From Nectonema munidae (taxonomy: Eukaryota > Nematomorpha > Nectonematoida > Nectonematidae), in the NCBI GenBank assembly GCA_030549495.1, contig JAUIRK010000785.1, forward strand, positions 44,883-108,882: a DNA stretch of 64,000 bases, written 5' to 3'. Of this stretch, positions 29,727 to 41,640 are shown in pieces. Numbering within the stretch: position 1 is the stretch's first letter; each line of letters opens with the position of its first letter. The translations under genes and the position numbers were made by a program. The notes below the pieces were generated by a model. The model searched no databases. It worked only from the letters and a program-made list of their open reading frames with translations, and was not told the DNA's origin.

Positions 29727-31936
29727 TGCAAAAAGATATAACAAGAAAAACTCATCTATGCCTGTTTTAGCAAACCATCGGAAAATAAATGAGTTTGAAA
29801 CTTTTTTTCTATTTTTATTTAAATGTATTCTATTTATTAAAACAAAATATAAAGAAAAAAATATTTTGAGATATTAATATAGCAAATCTAAGCTAAAGCA
29901 AATTATTCTATGAATATTTCATGAAAATCACACTTTTTATAATTGTTTCTATGTACCAAGTTTAAAATAATTTAAAAAATACATTCAACTTTTTAAGAAA
30001 ATTTCACAAATAAAATAATAATTGATTTGTATAATTAATTATAAACGATTTTATATTGACACCTCTAAAAAAATTTATTTCAAATCCAAAATATTTTTCT
30101 TTATATTTTGCTCTAAATAGAATATAATTAAATAAAAATAGGTAAAAAAAATTTCAAATTCATTTATTTCAGGATGGGTTTGCCGGTTCGCTAAAACGTC
30201 ATACCCCTAATTTTGCACGCTGGCCTAAGAAGGATTGACGCATGTTGTATTGTATTGAACAAATGATTGATCATTTTTGTTTCAACTACGGGCTTTCTTT
30301 TTATGTTTTTTGAGTAGATCTTGTATATTGTCAAACACTATGTGTTAAATAACTGACCATTGTAAGTGGTGGTACATTTAAAAAAAAACTCTCCAATCTG
30401 ACACCGAAGAACATCGTTTAATCAATTTATTTTGCTCAGTGTTGAATAAACGATATGGCACATTTCATTAGACTTTAGAGTCTAATTAACAGTAAATTCG
30501 TTGAACATTTATAATTTTGTTGTATGAAGCTTGACGGCTAACTATGATAATACTATGCGCTTTGAAGTATGATTTTTGGACGATTAATATATGAAAGTAC
30601 ATGTAATACTACATTTTATCACAAGGTGTCCTTTATGATGTATAAAAGAGAGATGTATTAATGGATTTTTGTTATAATCGTTGGGAGAAGGGGTATGCTG
30701 ACCTGCTTGCCAACTCGGGGAATTATTTCTGGGGGCATTCCTTAGGAAGTATTTCTCGGGGTCATTTTTTCCACACATCAAAAAACACACCTCAAATGAT
30801 ATCTATGTATATATCCTATGTTAGCGAAGCTTATTTAAAGTAGGAAGTTAGAAATTTGTATACAAATTGCTATTATTCATATTAATTATTTTTGTAGAAA
30901 TTTTTTTAACTATTTTGCGTGCTTGTTCCGGTTTGCTAATTTAAAAATCTTACAACCCTTATGTACAATAAAAGTAAAAAGTAAATGCTTAGCTTCTCTC
31001 GCCATCTACTTTAAACGGTTAATTATTCGTAATTTTATGAGTAATTAGAAGCAATTAGAGTAGAGTTAGAATTAGAGAGAGATAATCTCATAACGACTGA
31101 TAAAACTTCATCTATATATATATATATATATAGATCATCTATATAATATATATTTTTAATTATCGCCACATTCTTTCCTGATCTTTTTAAATGATTTAGC
31201 TTGATAAGCTAGTTGAAGCCTATTTTCAAGCAAGGTAGAAAGATTGTTTAACACTTTCAAGCATTGCTTTTTAAAATTTATCGCCTACTTTCGTTTTCAA
31301 TGAGTTTTTATATACCTAAAGCAGAACTAAAAAGACAACCTAAAGAGCCCTTATCACCTCACCTTTTTTATCATCCAAAAATGAGAAGAATGATTTAATA
31401 TAAATAAAGATGGCTACTTTTTATTTACACTCTTTGATTTAGTGAAAATGTTTATAATAATTGAAGAAAAGTAAAATAGCTTTGCAAACTTTCTTTCTAC
31501 CAGTTGAGTCAGTGGAGTTTTAAATACTTTCGATATTAGAAGCAGAGTGTGAGAAACCTAGGTTATCAGTTAAGAAATTTGCGTTTATAATAAATCTACA
31601 TCAATATGACTTAAAATAAGAAAAAGTTATCATTACTTCTCGGTCATTTAAATGTTGAACAAAATTTGTCGAAGGAAATACTTTGAGTACCAGAATTTTG
31701 AAGGCTAATTTTCTGCTTTCCTTTAAAATGGAATTTTTTACGTTTAAAGTAGACGCTTTTCATTTCTTCGGACATCGGTGTCAGAATGGCCCTCAAAATG
31801 TTAAAAAACTTTCAATACTCTAATAGAAGTTTTAAAAAGACATTTAGTAATGATATTTTCTTATAAAAAAAAGTCTATTTCTACAAGTAATTCTTCGTGG
31901 TTTAATTCAGTGCTAATTATTATTTTACTATTTTAG
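29727..31936. other. AT-rich intergenic DNA with a TA microsatellite
   Basis: A (TA)n tract lies at about 31112-31131. Otherwise no gene was recognised. The small overlapping frames at 30584-30843 have no recognisable product. Confidence 0.45.
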
Positions 31937-31997
31937 CCAGTTAACGACCAAAATAATCAGACAATATCTAATGTAATGCAGATTTGTATTAAAAACA
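31937..31997 (+). mobile_element. piggyBac-type MITE, copy 5 (left part only)
   Basis: CCAGTTAACGACCA and the core CAGACAATATCTAATGTA match copy 1 for about 60 bp. The match then stops at TTAA (31998-32001), where a different CCC-ended repeat begins. Confidence 0.6.
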
Positions 31998-32345
31998 TTA
32001 ACCCTATCAGTAACAGGGTTATTTTAGCCCCCCCTCTCAACTAAAATTTCTTTTGTACAAAATTGGCTGAATTATATGCCTTCAACTTTGTGACTTTTCA
32101 AAAATCGTTAGAATCATCTTTTGATACTATTTTTACCGTAGTTGAATGCACTCTCGTCTCAAAAATGGTCACTCAACATTTTTTTCAACAAAATTTATAT
32201 ATTATAATGTCCATAACTTATAACTTAGTGTTTATATTAGATACACTCTTGAAAATTTATAGTCATATATGTATATATAATATTGGAACACATAACACTA
32301 TATATATACATATTTTTCCAATAAACATGCCAACTTTGTAGTAAA
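31998..32345 (+). repeat. Unclassified dispersed repeat R, copy at 32 kb
   Basis: Starts TTAACCCTATCAGTAACAGG (with a short internal palindrome CCCT...AGGG), again piggyBac-like. Internal sequence such as GTACAAAATTGGCTGAATT and CTTTTCAAAAATCG has a clear counterpart at 45520-45600. The right boundary is not determined. Confidence 0.5.
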
Positions 32346-32390
32346 TGTCGATCAAAAATTTGCTTGATGATAAAATTAATAAAAATTAAT

Positions 32391-33190
32391 TTAATAGATA
32401 CCATTGCACTCTAGAGGCATAATATTTATAAAGTCCATCCCAGAATTCTTATGAAGAAATTCCAGTCCAAAATTATTATCATAGAGATTTTCCAAATCAA
32501 AATTGTTGTTATGAAGAACTTCCAGCCTTGTGAATTTAGGATTGACTTCGTGCATGATATCCAAAAATTTATCAACCGGGGGTTTTAAAGTTTTTTTCTT
32601 AAAAGAACGTATAAGAAAATAGTGTGAAAAAATGCGTGTCTTTCGTATTTTAAACAAGAATAATAACTTTATCATCTTACTAATCTGAATTAAATTTCTT
32701 TTTAAGAAAATTGTGCTAAATTTGATTAAATTATACATTAATATATTAATCTTTGCTGTCCACTCTTGCAATTAGCAGTGTTACTCTTACAACCAACAAC
32801 GACGCTTTTGCTGGAAAACAAAAGTTTTATTTTGAATGTGAAATTGTTGTTTTTCTGCATCAAATATGGAAAGATCAGCTCTTAGATTTTTCACCCCTTC
32901 AATCTTCTTCCATGAGAGATCTGATATTTCATTTCTCTTTCTTTTCGTTGTGTTGGTTCTTTTTCATTTTTATTATTATTATTATAGCGATCTAGTTCAA
33001 CATTTCTGGAACATCTTGCAAATAAAGGTTGGATCTGTTTTCATTATCAAAATCACTTTTATAAGAATTTCAACCATTGCAATAAAATTATGAGCAATAG
33101 GAAGGTCATTTCCTTTTGCAAAATTTGCTGCATCATGAACACGGTAAAAATCTTTATCAGACTTGTCAAACACCATAGGAAATTGTTAAA
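32391..33190 (-). pseudogene. Decayed coding-like region of unknown product with 10-residue repeats
   Basis: The minus strand reads coding-like pieces. Near 33190-33020 a frame contains PMVFDKSDKDFYRVHD. Nearer 32391, a 126-codon open frame ends in three copies of a 10-residue repeat (LEVLHNNNFD, LENLYDNNFG, LEFLHKNSG). The repeats are visible in the DNA as 30-bp units around 32445-32535. I do not recognise the protein. The interruptions and repeat-dense setting suggest an old transposon gene, but a host pseudogene cannot be excluded. Confidence 0.35.
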
Positions 33191-34148
33191 ACGAAGATAA
33201 TAAAAAAACTAACTACATGGTAAGATGAAAAAGATAGGAAATATTAATATTGAAAATAGAGGAAGAGAAACAAAAAATGAGTATATAAAAGAATAAAGGA
33301 ATTTTATTTATAAAAAAAGCAAGTTGTTATCATAGAAGACAAAGTTCATTTAGTTTGACAAGAGTATAAATCAAATGTTCCTGAAATGTAACATTTGTTC
33401 ATTTTATCGGTAATAATCATTTACAGTTATATCTTATATGCATAACAACGCTGTCAGCATAAAGGTTTGTTTGCTTTTGCTTACTACTATTTTTTACGCA
33501 AAAATTATAAAAAGATTAAAAAAATGGTGTCTTATGCTCATGACCTTTATTTTAGGACCAAAGTTTTGACCATGGAAAATTAAAAAAAAATCTACTGTAA
33601 ACATTTTTTAATCATATTTCTTTTCATTTAAAATATTTATTTAGAGTATGTATAAATATTGGGTGAATATGAATAATACTTTAATAAAAAAATTTTAGCT
33701 TGAAATAAACAATTTTACTCTAGAGTTTTAATACTATACTAAAAACTAAAATAGTGTTGTTATTAAACATCAAAAAATAGTTTTTATATTTGAGATAGAT
33801 TATGATTGACATAATTAACTGAAAATATTTCAAAAATACAAGTCTGGTTGATGATTTATTGTTTAAGTCCCATAAAAATGACCATAAGCGTTAATAGGTC
33901 CAGATGAACTATTGAAAACTTCCATTTTACACAAAATGGATAAATTCTGGTATGAAACAAGTAATACTATGAATTTAGTTTAGAAAATGAGGCAAGTGTT
34001 AAACTAGCAAATGAAAAATATGAATGTTTATAACACTTTTTTGATGTGATATCTTTCATTTTATTAAACATTTATTATGCTTTTTCTTATTTTGTTTATG
34101 AATGAACGGAATCTCTGGGCTTGCTTCAATATAGTTAAACTTTTGTTA
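33191..34148. other. AT-rich intergenic DNA
   Basis: Nothing recognised. Confidence 0.5.
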
Positions 34149-34428
34149 GATAACAGATCTTTAGGGGTCGATAAGATAGACAAACTTACCAAATTGTGTT
34201 ATGCTTTTTTTACTTTATAGTAATAGTAAATCTCCTTTTTCTTTTAAAACATAGCTTAGGACATTGTATAGTATATGGGATATAGGAAACATTTTTGATT
34301 TGTATTTCTCTCTTAATTGTTGGATATTGATTAATGTTTTTATGAAACATTTCTATGTGGGGTGAGGTTGATGTGAAGATAAATGTTCTATGAAGGGGTC
34401 GACGGGAAAAAAAGTTTGCCGATCCCTG
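34149..34428 (-). mobile_element. hAT MITE, second copy of the 21.3-kb family, one end lost
   Basis: Read on the minus strand from 34428 it begins CAGGGATCGGCAAAC and follows the 21301 element closely. It shares GTCGACCCCTTCA and AGAAATGTTTCATAAAAAC, and stays recognisable down to GATAACAGATCTTTAGGGG. The distal about 35 bp, including the second inverted end, is missing, and no clean 8-bp duplication is present. Confidence 0.8.
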
Positions 34429-34829
34429 GTTTAGATAGAGAAAAAATATCATTTATTTTAATAAGCAAAAAAAATAATATTAATGCGTTCATTTTTGGCC
34501 CGAAGGCGCTGAAACTATTTTTAAAATAAAAAAAAAATTAAAATTAATTTGTTTGAAAAGGCAAAAATTGAAAGTCGAAAAATTTTACATACTTTTCTAG
34601 TTTTGCTTAAGATTTGTGGTTATTTAACAAAAAGGATTAATACAGATTTGACTGTATAAATTACAATGTTTATTCCAGGATATATTTGCTTTGCGAGGCG
34701 CCATGATGCAAGTGTATGTGTTGTGTACAAGAAAGAATATGAATAAATCAAAATTTCAAAGCATACTTGAAAGGAAGCAGCAAAAATGTTTTTATTTGAG
34801 AGACGTTTCAGAGAGGAAGGCAAATGTAG

Positions 34830-35480
34830 CTAGTTTGTTAGTTAGTTAGTAAGTAGATGCGCAGTGATGATGAATGATAGCGCAATATTAGTGGGATTAA
34901 GTGTTCATTTTGCAAAAAAATAAAAGTAATAATTATTAATTTTATGAAAGAAAGCAGTTGTGCCTTGCTCTGTCATCAAAATGGAGTGTCGTAGGCAGGC
35001 TGCGGGTTTACGCCGCAAACTCCCTTCATGACATGGAATAATTGCTTTGTATTAATTAAACGCGTGTATGTGTGTGTATATGGTAAAGCAGTCAGTAGCA
35101 AGTAGCAACTAGTAATCATGGTTGTCTTTGTTTAGAGAATAATTAAGCACATGTTAAATGAATGCTTACATCTCGTTTGAAAGGCGTACCAAAGTTTCTA
35201 ATATTTAAACGCGCTCTACCTAGTGGCTGTTGGATGCGAGTTAAAAATGAGGCAACCTGATTTTAACATAAAACTAAAAACACTTGCGTGGATGCAATAA
35301 AAATTCATTTCCGCGAAGAAGCATTCCACGACACTCACGAATGCTAATTATACACGACTAATCATGCTGCAAAGATAATGATTCATTATTATCATTATTT
35401 TATCTTGTATACAATATTGTTGTACAGCGTGATTGTGGTATTCATCTCGAGTGTAGCTGTGAAATTAGAATAATTCATTT
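34830..35480. promoter_or_regulatory. Possible conserved non-coding (enhancer-like) island
   Basis: About 650 bp differ from the surrounding DNA in being less AT-rich, non-repetitive and rich in homeodomain-type words (TAATTATTAATTTTATGA, ATTAATTAAACGCG) and TALE-type TGACA sites (CTGTCATC, ATGACATGG). The core 34975-35040 contains CGTAGGCAGGCTGCGGG and TTTACGCCGCAAAC. Short frames on both strands cross it (16 codons plus, MECRRQAAGL) but none looks like a gene. Function is inferred from composition only. Confidence 0.28.
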
Positions 35481-37566
35481 TTTGAAGTTATAAATCATCG
35501 CTTCAACATCTCTCTCAATGAGGCAACACAAAATTAAAACAATGGTGTAAAGCAATTTCGCCGTAGACCCCCTACAAACTTCAGGATTGGAAGTCAAAAT
35601 TTTTACATCACAAATAGATTTTGCTTATTCGAAAATTTAATAAATTAAAAAACAATGTTAACTTCAGTTTTATGAAAATGAATTCTACTTTAGAAATTAT
35701 TTCGTGTTAAATTGAAACGCTACTTTGGGTATTTTGTTAAAATGATTTTAAAGTGCTACAATTATGTTGGATAGAGTATCAATTGAAATTTTAATAATAT
35801 ACCCTTATAAATATCTTATACAGTATGGGAACGCGAAATTTCGTTGACGAAACTAACTTTTGTTGACAACAAAACGAGGTTTCGTTCACAACTGAAAAAT
35901 AATTTCATCGAGAGATATAAATTTTCTATATTTTATGTATATAACATAACATACATACATAAATATGGGCTCTTTACAAATTCTTGTTTTTATTGCCAAT
36001 GAAATCTCCTTTGGTAGACGAAATCTCATCTTTATGTCGACAAGGAAAAACATAAAATTTTCAATATTGTTTTCAAAGATAAATGATAAATCTTCAATTT
36101 TATTCAAAGAATTTATTCGTGTAAAAATAAAGCTTAGCTTTCAAAAACAAACTTTCCATTTTAAAGTTAAAGTAGTCATTGAAAGATGTTGCTTCGAAGA
36201 ACGTATGAAAAAACAAGGTATATCATCAAAAGGTAGTTTCATCTGAAATTAACACGATAAATTAGTTACTCTAAATTCTCATATGAGATTCCTATAGAGT
36301 TTCTGTGCTCTTTTTCTTTGAAATTTGGGTTTATTTTCAAATTGTTTAGTGGGAGGTATGTACGTGATACACAATATTCTGTGAGAAGAGAGTAAACGTT
36401 ATCATATAATAGTATTTAATTATGTGTATTAGAAAATATTGTGTAAGAAAGTCATGTTTAAAAGTTTTATATTAGCTTTCAAACAACAAACTATAAATAA
36501 ATAATCATTATGAGGATGACAACATGAAGAAAATGTAACAAAATTAAGAAAATTGACATTTGATTGATATTAAAACTTAGTAATCATATATCGATCAAGG
36601 AGACAAAAAAAAATAATACTAATTTTTTACTTTTCTCCCAATATTTTGAAATGATTTTCGACAAAGTCGATGAGGTAACGTCTTAGCTATTCCAAAACCT
36701 AGAATAATACCACTAAAAGAGATTACTAAAACTTTAATTGTAGTATGCCCATTAAAAAAATAATTCTTACAAAACTGTCTCACCATTTATTTATATGAAA
36801 ATCAAGAACGGGGCAAATTTTATTATAAAAAGTTAACAAATTTTTACAATTTCTCTCCCGTTTTCTATATATCAAATCACATACGCAGATAAATTTAAAT
36901 CTAAACCGTAATATTTAATGGGTTATACTGACTAAAAATTATGAAGGGTTATTTCATGTGGCAAACATCTCAATGTTTTGGGAGATACTTTATGTGGTAT
37001 TTTTTGATTTTATTGTTGTTTGCCTTGCCTTGCCAGACTACTATAATAAACCATTTTCAATGTACAGTTATCCTTTTCCATTTTGGTTCTTATTTTTTCA
37101 TTTAAAATTTATCCCTTTTTCCTACATCTAAGTCCAATCCCAATACACTGAAATTTGAAGTAAATTAATAAAGCTTTCAAAATGGTAAACTTGTTGAAGT
37201 TGACTAACTTACAGAAGCATGACGTAAATGGAAAAAAGAACATGAAAAATGAAACATGGCGAATTCAAAAAAGAAAAACAAATCTCAAATAATAAAAAAT
37301 AAATTAAAAATATACATTCACAATTATCTGGTATTTAGCATCAGAGTAATACCTACCTACCTTTAATGCGGAACGGAGCAGATGTTTGCAGCCACTCAAA
37401 CTTTGAAATAAAACTTCAAAACGCCAAAACTTGATAATACTTGAATTACAAAACTACCTTGAAGACAAAACTTGAATTATTCCATATGAGTATGGAAGAT
37501 TGGAATAAAAGTGTATAGACAACAAACATTAAATTGCTTTTTAAGTCTAAAATACCTCGATTGAAT
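35481..37566. other. AT-rich intergenic DNA
   Basis: No gene recognised. 35830-35890 contains a self-complementary cluster of TTTCGTTGACGAAAC-like words. The open frames at 35886-36246 on both strands derive from it and from AT-rich flanks. Confidence 0.4.
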
Positions 37567-37567
37567 T

Positions 37568-37573
37568 TTTATT
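37568..37573 (-). terminator. Poly(A) signal AATAAA after the RGG-rich frame
   Basis: AATAAA on the minus strand, ten bases downstream of the TAA at 37583-37585. Such words are frequent by chance in this DNA. Confidence 0.3.
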
Positions 37574-37582
37574 GATGATATT

Positions 37583-37693
37583 TTAATACAAATAAATTCT
37601 GCGCACGGGTGGACCGCCTCTTCCACCTCCTCTTCGTACGGAACTGTTTACCCTTGAAAAAAATTCACCCCCATAAAAGGATGATGATTTCAT
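37583..37693 (-). CDS. Possible terminal exon or micro-ORF with RGG-rich end
   Basis: The minus strand from ATG 37693 reads 36 codons to TAA, including SSFYGGEFFSR and then VRRGGGRGGPPVRRIYLY. A poly(A) signal AATAAA sits at 37573-37568, about ten bases past the stop. The frame is open upstream to an in-frame stop near 37730, so it could be a last exon entered through TTTTTTTCAAG (acceptor near 37654). RGG runs are common in RNA-binding proteins, but 36 residues are too few to identify one. The GC-rich 37600-37660 patch stands out from its surroundings. Confidence 0.28.
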   Translation of the reverse strand: MKSSSFYGGEFFSRVNSSVRRGGGRGGPPVRRIYLY

Positions 37694-37807
37694 CACAGAA
37701 AAATTGCATTTGAAGAGCTTGAAGTAGACTATTTACTCTTGATACAGTAGTGCATACCATTTCACATCTCGTAAAAAGGACACAAATTATCTTATAAATG
37801 TTAAGTA

Positions 37808-37909
37808 GAAAACGATGTAGCTTCAGGAAAAGTGTTCTTGAGTTGAGACTCTTTGCCTCAAGCTACATCATTTTCACCATCACTCTTTGCCTCAACCTAC
37901 ATCGTTTTC
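37808..37909. repeat. Nested inverted and direct repeat
   Basis: GAAAACGATGTAGCTTCAGG (37808-37827) is the near-perfect inverse of both 37856-37875 and 37890-37909. The latter two lie in a direct 28-bp duplication starting CTCTTTGCC with period 34. The structure can fold into two alternative hairpins. Confidence 0.75.
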
Positions 37910-38529
37910 TCCCGCATATGTTTGAAAAAGCCGACTGTCGGCGAAAATTTACTTTTTTTAAAATTTGTGCTCAATAAATTATTTATTTTAGTGTGCACCT
38001 CTTTATTTTATCACTAATTTGGGCCACCTTCAGCACCAGATTTTTATCGTTTATATTTGTATATAGATTTACTAATTCAAGCGTCCTGTATTATTCAAAA
38101 ATTTGGAGAGACGAATAAATATTATGATTTGCTTTAAATAACTTTTCCTCATTATTCACATTTTTATTAAGTTTTTTTATCTATTTTATGATTAAAAAAT
38201 GACATTTTTATTGGCTCAAAATTTTTATTTTAACAAAGGATATAAACACAAATTTTGAAAATTAAAAAAAATTAAAAAAAAAGAAGGAATTCTGTTAAAA
38301 GAAGTAGAACATCTTGTCCCAATCTGAAGATAAAAACTTAAATTGCTCCCTCATAAAAAACTAGAAAAGATGAGGAAACTTAACTCTCCTTCGAATTAAT
38401 ACAGTTTTAGTAAGCTTTGCTATTTTTACTGTAGAAATCGTTTAGTGGAATTAAAATTTTAGTCTAGTAAATTAACTACATTATCCACTATATAAAAATG
38501 AGTAAAAATATATAATTATTATTATTTTA

Positions 38530-41110
38530 ACTTCCTTTCTCCACCAACTCAATCAAATACTCCTAACCCTCCCAGTACAAATAGTGAAGCCCTACTCACA
38601 CCCCTGCCCCCTAAAGAATTGAATTCATCTTTCAATCCCAATACTTCCCCTTAACTATTCCCAATTTTTTCCAAAGTGACAGCAGTATTTTTGATACTAA
38701 AAAGATAACCCCATCCGAAAGTGATTAACGACAAACTCCAACCTGCCTTAAGTAATTTCTGCATTAAAAAGTTCAAGCTTTCAATTCGTCAATCATATAA
38801 TCTTCAGACACCACTAATTTTGAAACCTATCAAATACTCTCGAGGACTTACGTATAACCTTTTTTAAAATTGAATCCCCGCACTCCTACTTTGTATTACA
38901 CTATGTTAACAACAACCTAACGACCTGAAAAAACAATTGAAAAGACTATTTTCGCAAATTAGACATAAAATTCAACTTCAATTGTGTTAAAGAGATTCCA
39001 AATAAAAAGTATGCATTCATAAATTGTTACGCGCACAGAATTGAACTTCTCAAACACCACATTAAAATTTGTTACAAATGCAACAAATTTGAGCATTCTT
39101 TTTGCCCTAATCCATGTGTTCTTCACTCACACTTCTTCCATAATGATTTGTTGTTCACCAGCCCTTACACCGACTTGTTTGATTTCCACATCAATTTCGC
39201 CGACATCGTACAATGATTTAGCTCGTTCCTCTACTTTTAATTACAGTACCTGTCTCAATCTCTTCCATGTCAACATCCAAAGTTTATCTTCAAAATTCGA
39301 TGATTCGGTTCTATTTTTAAACAGTCAGCCTCTTACTTTTGATACCATCTTCCTATCAACGACTAGTCCAGCCTTGAAATTGAAGGTTGAAATTCATTTA
39401 GCGGTGGTGGCGTCGCATTTTACAATTGAGATTACCTCACACTTCTGTCTTTGTCCGCTATTAACAACGGCAACAACTTCTGCGATTACATTTCCTTTCA
39501 ATTCAAAGTACAGATTAAAGTATTCAATTTTCTACTAATCTTTCGCACTCCTTCTTCCGACATCGCTAAATTCTTAACCTTTCTAAATGATATGCTAATC
39601 TCCAAGTTTCTCACAGCGACTCATTTTTAATATTAAAATCAAGCCCACACCAGGAAATTCACTCATTGACAACTTTTTTGTAAATTTCACTGATTTCAAA
39701 TATTTGAATATCATCTCCGACTTGACAGCCTATTTTCCATCAGCAGCATTCCTCAACAACTTTTCATCTACCCCCTCAGCAGTACCAAACTCCACGAAAA
39801 CTTCTCGTGATTTCTCAAATCTCAGAATCCATTACTTCTTGGATTCACTGACAGGTTGCGATTTTCCTCTTCCTTGATCTACTCTAAACCCAATGCATCA
39901 TTTTCTCTCTTCTTTAATGTTTATAAATCTCTCTTTATTATTGCCTTCGCGCCATTGATCTCATCTTGAAAGCCAACTTCAACTTTGTGGTTCATCTAAC
40001 TCGCGAAATAAAGGAAAAAGAAACATTCTCCTCGCTCTCTACCACATTGTATAAAAACTATTTCTACATTTGTACAAATCCAAGATCAAAGAAGCCAAGT
40101 CCAAATTCTTTCATCATCAAATCACAAAAACAAAAAAAAAGAATTAGAGAACAGTGAATAATTTTCTTAGTCCTAGTAAGAATTCTTCCAATAATCATGC
40201 TTTCATCCATGACGATTTTTAAAATTTTTGATTTGCCAGCAAATCCGAGATACCGAACTCCAAATTCGAGGTCATTAGAACAAACGTTTAATCCCAATAC
40301 TTTTTTGCTCCCTCCTTCACTCAGAATGATTTATCGATCGTTTTCTCTTCCTCCAAAAATCTCAAACCCACTGGCTCTGACCAGATCAACCTCAAAATTA
40401 TCAACTTATCTTTTCCCCTCATCTTAGATACTTTGCTTTCCCTCTACAATATCTCTTGGTTCTCTGTCATTTTCCCAGATATACTCAAATCGCAAGTCGT
40501 TATACCCTTTCTTAAAAACAAAAAATCGCCTACCTCTATTTCCAATTATAGACCTATTTCACGCATTTCAAATTTTTCTAACATATTCGAAAGAATGATC
40601 ACTGATTTCCTTTGCCGAAAAATTCTTTATCTTATCTCCTTTTCGATTTTCTTTTCTGCCCCATAGATCTACAGAAACTGCTGTCATGAATCAACTCTCT
40701 AAAATTTGTAACATATCTGAACCTATGATGCCAGTGTGCGTTTTTCTCGACTTCACCAAAGCATTCGACCTTATCAACCACCTTCTCCTTCTCATGATAG
40801 AAAGACTCAGTTTTCGCTCCAAAACACTCAGCTGGCTAAAATCTAGCCTATCAAACAGAATAGTAAGCGCTCTCTCGACTTCCGCCAAATCTTTCACACT
40901 TGTTATAAACTCCAGCATTTCCCAATTATTCTCCAAAATCCTTGAGCCTTTTTTTCTTATCTTCATCAACGACATCATTTCTATCCTCCCTAACTGCTGC
41001 GCCCAAACATTATACCCAGATGATATCGTGCTCCTTTACAAATGCAGGCAAGGTAAAAATTATTTTTCTATCAATAGGCATCTCAATAAAGTCTATAAAT
41101 AAAATAAAAA
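38530..41110 (+). mobile_element. LINE (non-LTR retrotransposon, CR1/Jockey-like) with ORF1, endonuclease and RT remnants
   Basis: In order, on the plus strand, there is an ORF1-type zinc-knuckle piece (CYKCNKFEHSFC, near 39070-39110). The start of an AP endonuclease domain follows (LFHVNIQSLSSKFDD, near 39258). Reverse transcriptase blocks come last: SNYRPISRISNFSNIFERMI (about 40540), FLDFTKAFDLINH with the motif A aspartate (about 40742), and YPDDIVLLY (about 41017) in place of the usual YADD. The domains fall in different frames with several stops and frameshifts, and the region past the RT is missing. C-rich pyrimidine composition sets it apart from its AT-rich neighbours. Domain order and the zinc knuckle point to the CR1/Jockey/I group. 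The exact clade is not settled. Confidence 0.78.
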
Positions 41111-41143
41111 ACCTTTCAGAATTTGTAGCAATACTATTGAATT

Positions 41144-41585
41144 CCTAATTTAAATTAAATTTCAATGTTAAACAAGAATCAATATCGCGAACTGTAGGGA
41201 TTTTATAAGAACATTTATTGCTTCTCATTAATCTTCCCATACTTCTCCTTAAGTGTAAGTTAAAACCAGACTCATCAATAAATATAGTTTATTCATCCTT
41301 AGAATTGGAATTTTTTTAAAAATCTCCTCAAAATTGCTTTCTTTTAGTCAAAGTATTTTCATTTTCTAAGGTGAGACCTGCTTTCTTTAAAGTAATTTTT
41401 AAGCCGATTATTTCGTGTCTAGTTGTTTCTATTGAAGCGATAATTGAAAAACACTCTAAAAGTTCTTCTATAAAATTTATACCTTCAATATGCACTACAT
41501 TAGTGTTTTTTTTAATTTCAACATGTCCAAACTTTTGATAACTTCTTAAATATCTTTTTCCATTTGAATAATCAATTTGCAGCAT
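41144..41585 (-). pseudogene. Tc1/mariner-like (IS630-type) transposase remnant
   Basis: The minus strand has an 85-codon frame (41585-41328) with TTRHEIIGLKITLKKAGLTL, resembling the helix-turn-helix/linker part. A frame change leads to TIFIDESGFNLHLRRSMGR (about 41290-41230) and on to a stop at 41144. The FIDESGFNLHLRR block with its catalytic aspartate is diagnostic of IS630/Tc1/mariner-type DDE transposases. The rest of the catalytic domain is absent. Confidence 0.65.
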
Positions 41586-41640
41586 TTGGTAAGCTTCTTT
41601 CAGATAATTTTCCGAACTAATAGTATCTTTGTTTTGTTAA

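Noticed and set aside
34210-34452. 80-codon minus-strand frame
   Set aside because: Lies inside the inverted hAT MITE copy, which is non-coding.
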